A DNA stretch of 64,000 bases. Origin: Plasmodium coatneyi. Taxonomy: Eukaryota > Apicomplexa > Aconoidasida > Haemosporida > Plasmodiidae. The notes beneath the pieces are model-generated. The model saw nothing but the letters and a program-made list of their open reading frames with translations. It ran no database searches and was not told where the DNA came from. The position numbers and the translations under genes were made by a program. The DNA lies in assembly GCF_001680005.1 (NCBI RefSeq), contig NC_033558.1:464501-528500 (forward strand), read 5' to 3'. This document shows positions 34,301 to 44,386 of this stretch, one piece after another (the stretch's first letter is position 1; each line of letters begins with the position of its first letter).

Positions 34301-36312
34301 TTACATACGACCGTAACCTACATTTGTTCTTTGATGATGACCTGGTGTATTATTTGTCCTTGTTCTTCCCCTGGTAGACTTTCCTGTAGCTTGTCTTGTG
34401 TATGCAGTAGAATGCACTGTCGTGGAATCATCCGCTGTTGTGGAGTCACCTATTATGGAATCCGTTATTGTGGAAGCATCGTCCGTTAATGTATCGAATT
34501 CATTCCTGGTGGATCTTCTCTTTCTTGTGTTGCTTCTTCCTCTTTCTCCATTTCCAGAAGAATGATTACCAAACCAAGAAGACCATGGTTTATACTGAAA
34601 GAAAAGAAGGAAATGGTCTAAGGAGGAAATGTTCAGGTTTTAGATGTTAGAAGGAGAGAATCTAAGGGTTGAAGGAAGGTTGCTAGAGGTGGTGATTGGT
34701 TGTAGGTGGGTTGTTAGGGGTGGTAGTTGGAAGGAAGGTTGTTAAGTGGGTGATTGATGGAAGGTTGTGTTAGGGCTGGAAGGGAGGTTGTTAGGGGTGG
34801 TAGGTGGAAGGAAGGGGTGTGTAAGGAGGGAAGGATAGGAAAAAAATACTATTATTTATATTCCGTAACTGTAATTATAATTGTACCTTGTATAAAAGGA
34901 ATAGGGCCGCTGGTAATTCTAATGCTGCTATGGTACCAAAAGCAGAAGAAAGAGAAGAAGCTTTATTTGCTTGAAGAAGAGTTTCTTCTAGTTTGGTGAG
35001 TGTGGATTGTTGTTCTTGTTGTGCGAGATGCCGTTCGCTCTTTAATTTTTCTTTTACGGAGGTATGTTGCGAACTTTCCCCTAAGGTAGATGCTTCTGTA
35101 CAATACACATTTAACGCTTCCGCAACACCGCAATGTACCATATACTTAGTATGGAAGTCGGAACAATATGAATTAGTACTGGTGCGGTCCTTCCCCTTGC
35201 AATCTGCTCTTATGGTAATACATGCTGAAGCAATTCCCTCTAAGTAACCCATCCATTTTGCTTCACATTTGGGCAAATTCTTAAGTAAATTTTTTTGTAT
35301 GATTTTATGGTCGTAGTAGTAGTCGAATACTTTTTTCATTTGGGGGAGAAGTGTGTCGTTAACATCGCTGTATTGAAATCTACATTTGTCTGTATGTGTA
35401 TTTCCCCTCAGCGTTTCATGAATTTCCCTCAAGAGGTCTAAGAAATTTTTATTACCTAAGTCATTCCAGTACTTATCTCCCAACCAATGGTAAAAGAAAT
35501 AACAGGGTTCACCGTCCATTTTTTTGGTTGTATTCATGTTACATGCGGAACAGTAGGCCTTTGCGATTTTATCAGCGTCGGCAGTAATTTTCTTACAGTC
35601 GTTGAATTTACTTTCCAATGGAGACTTTAACTTATCAGGTTGGACATCAATGCCACTACAGTTGTTTATAGTACCCTCATCATTATTGAAGGTCTTATAG
35701 TACTTGCTATATGAAGTTAACTGTGTTAAAACTTGTGCCTATAAATATATAATTGGCAAAGAAAAGGAGTAGAATACATATATATGTAGACACAGATACG
35801 TATATGTATATATGTATATGTCTTTCCCCCACCCCCCTTCACCCTACTCACTTCCTTCCTTCACCATCCTTAGACCTCCCCTTTCTTCCTCCTCCATAGA
35901 CCCTCCTTCCTTTCCTTCCCTCCTACCTAGACCTCCTTCCTCAGATCCCCCTTCCTTCCACCTCCATAGACCCTCCTTCCTTTCCTTCCCTCCTACTTAG
36001 ACCTCCTTCCTCAGATCCCCCTTTTTTCCCAATACCCATCCTTCCCTCCTTACACACCCCTTACTTCCACCTACCACCTCTAACAACCGTCCTTCCACAC
36101 CTAACAATCTTCCTTCCACCCTACCACCCCTAACAACCTTCCTTCCATCCAACACCATAACAACCTTCCTTCCATCCACCACCATAACAACCTTCCTTCC
36201 ATCCACCACCCCTAACAATCTTCCTTCTGCCAACCACTTAACAACCTTCCTTACACCCAACCACCCGTAACAAACTTCCTTCCACGATATTCATCCTTAC
36301 TTGTGATGACAT
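34301..36312 (-). CDS. KIR-8: KIR/PIR-family variant antigen
   Basis: Minus strand. Exon 2 is 35738-34887 and exon 3 is 34594-34301. The proposed exon 1 is 36312-36301 (MSSQ, donor GTAAGG), giving about 385 residues. Exon 2 starts AQVLTQLTSYSKYYKTFN and has CYFFYHWLGDKYW, MKKVFDYYYDHKIIQKNL, CEAKWMGYLEGIASACITI, NSYCSDFHTKYMVHC and a membrane segment ending ALFLLYK. Exon 3 starts YKPWSSWFGNHSSGNG and ends VGYGRM. The MSSQ exon resembles KIR-2 exon 1 (ACCATGTCA context, GTAAG donor) but implies a 562-nt intron filled with CT-rich repeats. A rival exon 1 at 35897-35865 would give a 126-nt intron, closer to the other KIR genes. Exons 2 and 3 are secure. Confidence 0.8.
35830..36290. repeat. Pyrimidine-rich repeats, KIR-8 intron 1 or 5' flank
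   Basis: Two closely similar 60-nt blocks (about 35894-36019, each with CCATAGACCCTCCTTCCTTT and CTAGACCTCC) are followed by CCTAACAACCTTCCTTCCA-type units to 36280. The C-rich strand is opposite to the coding strand of KIR-8, unlike the downstream introns. Confidence 0.75.
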
Positions 36313-38930
36313 GGTTTATATGTGCAGATGTATATATATTTCTATATATATGTGTATATGTATATATATGAAGTATATATACGTTTATACATAAATATGG
36401 ACATATGTTTACATTCCCCCTATACTCATTCCTTCAATTCCTTTCCTTCAGTTTTGTTCCTCACCGTTTCTGACATTGTTATTACGTATTATGTGTATAT
36501 AGTAAATTTATATGTTAAAAAGGGTTGTGTTAAAAGGTTGTGTTGAAGGTTGTTACTTCTTATATACACTTTTCCATATGGTGTATGTTTATTTTAAAAT
36601 GTTGTGTCATATATATTTCTCTTCTCTTCTGTTATATTTATATATGTGGAATGTGAATTTTTATATATGTTATATAAAAAGGGTTGTGTGTGTTCCTTCT
36701 AATGTATATGTTCCCATACATTCAATATAAAAAGGGAGAGAAGGAGTGTATGTGTAAATTTTTCTATTTTTTTTTTTTTTCTAATAGGAACTTTTAGCAT
36801 GTAATATTTATTCATTTGTGCTTTTAATTGTTATTATTAAAGGAGAAATGGTTGTTAAATGTTGTTAACACACATATATATTTGTGTAGTTCATATATGA
36901 AGAGTGCTTCTCCCCCTCCCTTCTGCCCATATGTGTACATTGTGCACATATGTTTATTCCATATGTAATAAGTAGAGTGTGCACGAACTTAGGGAATTAA
37001 ATGGGGGAAGGAATGGAAAAAGGTATAATTAAAAGCAATTAGATGAGTGTTATTTGTGTGAGTAGGAATGTACACATACATATAATAACATTTTTTGCAT
37101 ACATACACTCCTTCCCCTTCCTTTTTATTCAGGATTTCTCAGTAGTAATAAAAGTTCCTTCTTCCCTTTTTTCCTTCTTTCTTTTTTCTTTTCTTTTTTC
37201 TCCTATAATTATTGATACAAACAGTTCATCCATATGGAGAATGTGCACCAGATTCACTTGAGTTATCCTTTCTTTGGTACACATTATATTTTTCACATTT
37301 ATGTGTATATTCCTTCTTTTTCTATCTAATTTATATACGATTTGAAAGGGTTCAGGGTGTTGGAGTAGGGTTCAAAAGTAGGGAGGTTTAGGGAGGGTTA
37401 AAAGTTTTGAAGGGTTTAGGGTTCAAAGGAATAAGGTGTTAAATGTGGGAGGAAGGTTGTGAAAGTTTTATGGAGGGTTAAAAATGGTTTAAAACAGTTT
37501 GAACATAGATTACATGGGGAGTGGAAGAAGAACTCAGGCAGTATAATATATATATATTCTGTTTAAAATGTTTATGGTGTAATGATCGAAGGAAAAGGGG
37601 AAACGTATTGAAGAAGAAGGAGGGGTGAAGGAGGGTGCAAAATTGTCATAACAAACCGAACATGAATGGAAGGAGGATGGAGGGGAAGGGTTTAGGGTTT
37701 AGGGTTCAGGGTTCAAAGGAATGAAGGTTGTTAGAGGTGTTAGAATGAAGGGTGTAAGATTTTAGGGTTCAAGAAGTTTTAAAATGGTTTAAAAGGGTTA
37801 AAAGGAGGAGTGGAAAGATAAGTCAAAAGAGTTTTGCCTTTTCCTTCTCTCCTTCTGTATGGAAGGGGGGGACCCACATTATATATATATAGATGTACTC
37901 ATATATATACAAGTATGTATGTATATGTGTATCATCGTTATTGTTCATTATTCCCATAATATTTATATTGTAACACACATATATATGGTTATATATCGAG
38001 TAATGTATAATGCATGTGCTTACTTTATACAGTGTTTTATATGCATATACCTCCCTTCTTCTTACTACATGCCAATGACTCCTTTAAATTGTTAAATGTA
38101 TATGGAAAAAAAGAAAGAAAAAAGAGGAAGAACGCATGTACATACTCTGTTACACCCCATATATTATGCATTTTATGTCCTCCCGAATGTATGTTATACA
38201 ATTGGATCATTAGGAGCTACTTTCTATTTCTATGTGAGTACGATAAATATGAACCTACATAGTACATTGTATATAGAACTATACGAAAAGAGTTCATTTA
38301 AAAAAAATTCGTAAAGGAACAAATTTGAGCACACATTAATGGTGTAACCACCCCCAGTTCACCACCCCCAGTTCACCACCACCACCATACCTCTTCCATG
38401 TGTTCAGAACAGCGTTCCTTCCTCTACATATTTTTCCCCTGCTAACTTACTTCATGTTGTGCTAGTACCTATTCATTTATTACACATTGTTCTACAATTC
38501 GCTCTATACATTCCTTATATATAAAAAATTTTGAGTTTATCCCCAGTAGGCAAGCATAGATCCTTTCACATTATGGTACCATATCCCCCAATTATGTCGA
38601 ACATAACCACAATTATATCAAACATGTAGATTACCAATGCATGTTGCCCCATGTGGAGTGTGAACACAGAGTGAAAAACCGCTTTTTTTAACTGAACTAA
38701 AGTAAAAACGACATCGCACATATGTAGACTTCCCTCCCCCAGGCTCTTTTCCAAAAATGGCATGTGCTCGGCTTGGCATATAACCCAAGAGTGTAGTGAA
38801 TTCTCTCTTCCCCCTTCCCCTCAGCTTGCCATTTCCACTCTCGCTGATTAGTTCCATGGATGTTTCCTATTCTAACTTTCCCTTTTTTTTTTTTTTTTTT
38901 GCACATTTGGGTGGGGTCGTATGATAATGT
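36313..38930. other. Intergenic: KIR-8 5' flank and cluster edge
   Basis: Begins with the block shared with KIR-6 (36426-36525), then AT-rich DNA, then G-rich sequence with telomere-like heptamers (37340-37790, listed separately), then AT-rich sequence with a short ACCACCCCCAGTTC duplication (38345-38390). Small open frames have no recognisable features. No gene is supported. Confidence 0.6.
37340..37790 (+). repeat. Interstitial telomere-like repeats (GGGTTYA)
   Basis: Four perfect consecutive units at 37688-37715 (GGGTTTA, GGGTTTA, GGGTTCA, GGGTTCA), two at 37412-37425 (GGGTTTA, GGGTTCA), and isolated GGGTTCA/GGTTTA copies between 37345 and 37760. This matches the Plasmodium telomere heptamer. 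Internal telomeric sequences are known to accompany kir and SICAvar genes in P. knowlesi. Confidence 0.88.
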
Positions 38931-38932
38931 TA

Positions 38933-39064
38933 GGGGTGTGGGGGGTCCTCCAAAGGGGGAGACTCCAAGGGGAGGTACTTGAAAGGGGTAGACTCGAAAG
39001 GGGAGGACCCGGTCCTCCCCGGTGTACCACCTCTGGGGTGTCTCTCCATGTGGGGGGAACATGA
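38933..39064. repeat. G-run quasi-repeat with perfect palindrome
   Basis: A block of runs of four to six G separated by about 12 nt (loosely a 16-nt period: AAGGGGGAGACTC, AAGGGGAGGTACTTG, AAAGGGGTAGACTCG, AAAGGGGAGGACC). It ends in a perfect 10-bp inverted repeat: GGGGAGGACC at 39000-39009, one base, GGTCCTCCCC at 39011-39020. GC content is far above the surroundings. Confidence 0.8.
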
Positions 39065-39149
39065 ACTGATCCCAATACTATGAACGTTATAGATATGTAC
39101 TATTTTTATAGGGTATATATAAGCCATTTAGATCATACAACATAAAACT

Positions 39150-39830
39150 GTCCAATTGCACATTATTAATTTGCATAATTCAGGTGCTCCACATAGACAT
39201 ATATATAATTATATGGGTCACATGAACTATATGAATCATATAGATCACTCGGTTAGCTTAGTTCTAAGAACGCCAAGTGTGCGCGGTGCACTTGCGCACA
39301 GGGGCAATATTGCAGAGAAGAGTTCCATGGCAGGGTTGAACATTATCACACAATTTGGGGTCTCCCTGCCATCTTCCCAATAAGAACCATGGTGAGTAGC
39401 CCATATATGTATAAATTAAAGTTCATATTTCAGTACACAATAAAGGAAAGCCGCAGAGTTTTAATGGAACACATGAGGGTACAGGTTAGCCTGGATATAT
39501 ACATCACGCCCATAATTCTTAGTATGTGTTATGGAAAGTGCGCATTATGTTTTAGCCACTACTCCATATTTTTGAAGGCCAACGTGTACAATATACTCAG
39601 CAGAGTGTGTACGATTGGGCGCAGTATTATAACGGGAACAAATAAGCAATGGTCGTGGAAAAGCAGCTGGGTGAGGAGCACTGGGGGTACAAAAAATTGT
39701 GCATTTCCTTCCGGGAGATTTTTATATTGTTCCTTCCTGCACAATAACAGAAATTTGCAGAATCCCGTATTTGTATGAGCACAATACTACGGACCATGTG
39801 GCTCCGTTATCATTGCGGATTTACATTTCA
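39150..39830 (+). other. GC-elevated block, unassigned
   Basis: Base composition rises sharply relative to both flanks, but no family is recognised. An open frame at 39389-39778 (about 129 codons) and a shorter one at 39156-39383 lack domains or membrane segments. GT/AG pairs exist (for example ATG then GTGAGT at 39392), but the implied introns would be only about 40 nt. A perfect 7-bp stem (TGTGCGC 39278-39284, GCGCACA 39294-39300) is present. It may be a decayed gene or a non-coding RNA gene. Confidence 0.35.
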
Positions 39831-42800
39831 GCAGACTAAATATGATGTCCGTGAATAATGCATTGCACATTTTGCGACACCTTTTTAACCTTAAAAAAAA
39901 AAAAGTTTAAAAAAAAAAGGACAAAAAAAAGATTCCCTCCTGCTATGGATATACTTACGCTGATATACAGAGTCGTCGAGGCAGGCACTGGCGTGGGGAA
40001 AAACACTTAACAGTTTGACACACAACACATGTGTAGAAGTAAATGTGTCCATTTTTGCCATTTTGTGCGATTAAATGCTCCATGGCGAGTAAAATGTATA
40101 TATACACCAATGTGTATATAATGATGAAAGGAAATTGAAGCCATCCCATCAAATGGAAAAGAAAAAAAAATGTGAAAAATTAGTGTAAGAAATGGAAACA
40201 ATAGAGTGAATGAATGAAAAATAATTAATGAAAATGGTGAAAAAAATGTCACATTGTGTAGACGAATCCGATGTTTTTCAGTGATACTATCACTTTGTAC
40301 GCTATGTTCATTAGAAAACTCCAACTTATACATTTTTTTTATTAAAATAGTAAAACAAATTAAAATTCTTTGTATTCTCACGAAAAACAGTATGCAGTAT
40401 ATTCATTAAACCATGTCTCCCTTTTTTGTTGGCTTAATGTTCATTATTTCTACATATGACTTTTTTTGTCAGATAAAAAAAATTCCTTGCTAATAGTGTC
40501 TATTTTAAAAAGGATTGATACGGATAAAATATATGATTGTCGTTCGTAGGAAATACGCAGTATAAGGCATTTTACCACATGAAGCATCTGCAAACATTTT
40601 GGCAGTAATGGAAAAAAGGAAAAATTTATTTTAATTAATTTCAATTCTATGAAGCACATTGAGGGGGTTGTTGCTTTACGAATTATAATGCATAATTAGT
40701 TCATAATTGAAAGAAAAACAAACAGTATTATACGCGCACTCGTTTTTACATTATGCTTATGGTTAATGTAGCATATACACGTGCCTTTTATAAGGATAGT
40801 ATGCTTATCCAGTATTTATTAAGACGGCTAATAAATTAACTGAGTTTTGTAGCATTCATCTTTTTTATATTCCTTCTGAGCGCTTTTCTACAAAAATAGT
40901 AATTTTACGTGAAACTTTATACATTTGTTGATTACTTAATGAATCATTTCCCCTTTTGGAATAACACTAAAGTGTGTTATAGAAGAAAAATGTTAATAAA
41001 TTCCATTTGATGTATGGTGTAACCCCCCTTCCGCATGTGGCATAACATCCGTATGATTTAACATAACACACATATACATTAAGGGGAAACATACATTTTC
41101 ATGTTTCTAAACTATGCATACCATTTTTTTGCATCACTTTTTGGATAAGCAGCTAAATTAGTAAACCAATAGCAAAACTTTTTCGCATTTTATAACATCA
41201 CGTACTAGCCTCAATTTGACCGAAGTTTTACATAAAAATTCATGAATTGTCTAAAATGCTGAAAATATGAATAACACTTTTCTTTTGAAGCAGCATCTTA
41301 GATAACAGTTCCAAGAGCTCTTCGTAAATTTTCTTTGATAGCACCTATGCAACAATTATACATTATTGCTCTACACTAGCGATGATGTAACATGCTTTCC
41401 TTTAATAATAAAAATGAGACTACGTGAAACTGCAAATTTGATTATATGACAAAAGTGACATAAATTGTTTGGGCTTAAGCGAAGGAAATAATAATTATCG
41501 ACAAAAGTTTAGAAAAAAATTACAAATTGCATGTCGCACTTTTATTACGAAAAATGAGGAATAGCTATAAAAATGTATTCTAATAAGTATAAATTATGTA
41601 ATGGAACTTAAAATAGATAACAGTACTAATTCGTTTTATTTATTTTTTTTTTCTGCCACGTGCGTATCATTTTATGCAAAACTGTGAGGCAGCTTAAAGT
41701 AAACTGTTTTTTTACGTGCCATCTTTGTTAAAAACAGATGTACCGCATATGGGAAAAACATATTTGCAGCAGTCTGCTATGAATCTGCGAACCTGTTTTA
41801 TTTTGCCATTTTTCACATTATGTTTTTTTCTCTGATAAAGTTAGCTTTAAAATATGCTAGTAAATTAAAGAAAAGCGGTAGGATAAAAAAAAAAAAAAAA
41901 AAAAAAAAAAAATGTGCTTTAAAAATCGACAAATGTGTGAACAATGTAGTTCAATCTTTTAAAAATAAAACGAATGCAGAGCAATGGACGCTCCATTAAG
42001 GCCACTCAGATTGGCATTCCTATAAAAATGTACACATATACATGATAGATTGATAAATAAATAAAAAGTACGAGATGTGTGTACTTTTTTAAAAATAAGG
42101 CAAAAACTGCAAACAGCGTCGAAGGTAAGGCGTATTTCGTTTCAAGCGAAAGTGATATGTATTTCGATATCTACAAAACGTCATTATCGCTATTCTAAAA
42201 AAAAAATTACGAATAAATTTTGAAGTTTTAAAATTGAAATTATAAAAGTTGTGGCTGTCTTTAGAAATATATGCCCATATGAAAGGCAAAACATGATGGT
42301 GTGAGAAAAAATATTGAGAATCCGTGTTCCACGCATTCCACATTTTGGATGTATTCTGGTCACACCTAGTTGAAAAGAAATTTACATCAAAACAGATATT
42401 CCTTTATTTTTGCAATAACTGCATTATGTATGTAAGCATCGCTCATAGTAAGGTAGGAAAAATTTATGTAGGAAATGAAATGTGCATTTTAGAAGTGCGC
42501 GTTTTTTTTTCCCCTTTTGCGTACACTTTGATGCTAAGTAAAAAGTGGGAATACGCAATTATGCGAAAAAAATTATAGATTTAAAGGTGTATATATATGC
42601 TGGTAAATTTTACTGCATTTATTGAAAGAAAAATGCGTACAGGCTTAACTTTGAAAACGTCCCGCTAGGTGATACTTCACGCGCAATAGTATGCCTATAC
42701 AGGGGAATTTTCTAATTACGCAGAACATGGTAGGCAGGTTTATTAAACTAAATTTTCATGCCAAAAAAAAAAAAAGCCGCGAAAAGGATTGCTGTGTTCT

Positions 42801-44386
42801 TATTATCGCCTCTAAAAAAAAAAAAAAATAATCTACAGAATAACAGTGATGAATGTCCGTCGGGGATTATATGAAAAAAAAAAAGAAATACGTACATATA
42901 TATATACATGCACTGGAAATATATTGTTGTACGCGCACAGGGATGTAAAAAAAAAAAAAAAAAAGGACGTGTACTTCTAAGGTCATTATTTTAAAAAATG
43001 CGAGCAAACTAAATTGTCTCAATTGTTTTTTTTTCTCTAATTTATGTTGTGCTTATTTTTAATTGCACTGCATAGTGTACCCAAATAAGGTTTGTTAGCG
43101 GCAAAATTGTAAATTAATATGAGGGGAAAATTTTTTTTTTTTTTAAATGCGTACAAGTACACAAATATTTTTTTTTAAAATGCGTACAAGTACACATATA
43201 TATTTGTTTTAAAATGCGTCCACAATGTGTACTTTTTTTTTATTTTTGAAGTCAATAAGAATCTTTATTGACATTTATTTAAACGTCTAGTTTTAGAATT
43301 ATAACTCTTTTTTTTTTTTAAAGTTTAGGATATTTAAAATTTTCACTACTGAAATTTCTTTCAAACATCTAAGAAAATTATTTTTAAATGTGCAAAGTTA
43401 CAAAAGACGAGTTTTTTTAATAGCCTTAAGAGTAAAACACAATTTTCATTTTTAAAAATACCCAATTTTTTTAAAACATAAAGATATTATAAAAGAATTC
43501 ATATTCAGTTACACATTTTTTTTTTAAAGCATTACATGGAATTGTTTTAAAAAGATTTAACTTGTTATACATGTATCATATGTTCATGTGTTGATGTATA
43601 CATACACTTACACATATGCATACATAATGCTCCCAAATATAGCTTAGCGAATCTTGTTACAAAATAAAGAATACACGTATTTGTATATGTACATGTACTC
43701 ATGCATATACGTATGTGTACGCACATGTACATATGTACGCGTACACATTTATATATGCATGCACGAAGGTACGCGTGCTCACTTGGTTGAGAAAAATAAG
43801 CCGCGTTAGAAATTATTTTTGGAATTGCACTTGATGAAAAATACGTGTGGTGCATGTACATTTTAACGTTCTATATTGTTTTGAAAATATTACACACGAG
43901 CCTACCTAAATTTCTTTATTTTTTTATTCTAAGCGATTATCCGTTATAGCGGCAAACACATGTTCTTCAAAAAAAAATTAAATTAACATAGCACAGCATA
44001 GAATAAAAAAAATATAGAGATAAAGTTTTTTTTCTTTTTTAATTCATTTCATGATAAAGAAACGTCCATACCATTAAAACGGCGTCACCAGCAAAATATT
44101 AAAGGGGAAGGGAAAAGATATAAGCAAACCTAAGCAGATAGTAAAAGTGAAACACGGAAAGTTATATGCATAGCGATAGTAAAAAGATAAAGGAGAGAAG
44201 AGAAAATTCTCCGGAACTTTAAATACACTATGAGGGTTCCCATGTTCCATTTTTTTTAAAGTCCCTTCTATTTTTCACACATCATACACTGTGGTCATTG
44301 TGTTTACTTGTAAGATTACGTGCCTTTTGCATAAATTACTCTGTAAAAAAAGCTACAAGTTTGGGTAACGCTTTTGTGGAGCAAAA
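39831..44386. other. Intergenic, 5' region of the kinase gene
   Basis: A 4.5 kb AT-rich stretch with many A/T homopolymers (for example 41886-41911) but without kir/SICAvar repeats. Not AT-extreme enough over its length to look like a Plasmodium centromere. Short open frames carry no recognisable domains. No tRNA- or rRNA-like sequence was noticed. Probably promoter and leader of the kinase plus filler. Confidence 0.6.

Larger units (their letters stand above)
25553..37000. other. Cassette copy B: KIR(+) / SICAvar(-) / KIR(-)
   Basis: Second unit of the tandem three-gene duplication: KIR-7, SICAvar-B and KIR-8. Offsets from unit A vary by landmark: KIR(+) exon 1 12355 nt, KIR(-) stop 12377, the 213-nt repeat 13336, SICAvar start 13763. 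Insertions and deletions have therefore accumulated, or the segments were exchanged separately. The right limit is approximate. Confidence 0.7.

Noticed and set aside
38697..39127. Overlapping minus-strand frames rich in Pro
   Set aside because: They read the G-run block in three frames. No start, splice or family evidence, so the block is treated as a repeat.
39389..39522. Multi-exon gene with ~40-nt introns
   Set aside because: GT/AG pairs (39392-39433 and 39486-39522) are shorter than typical Plasmodium introns, and no frame gives a recognisable product.
39831..44386. Possible centromere
   Set aside because: AT-rich with homopolymers, but GC-containing segments are spread throughout, and it lacks the several-kb near-pure AT tandem repeats typical of Plasmodium centromeres.
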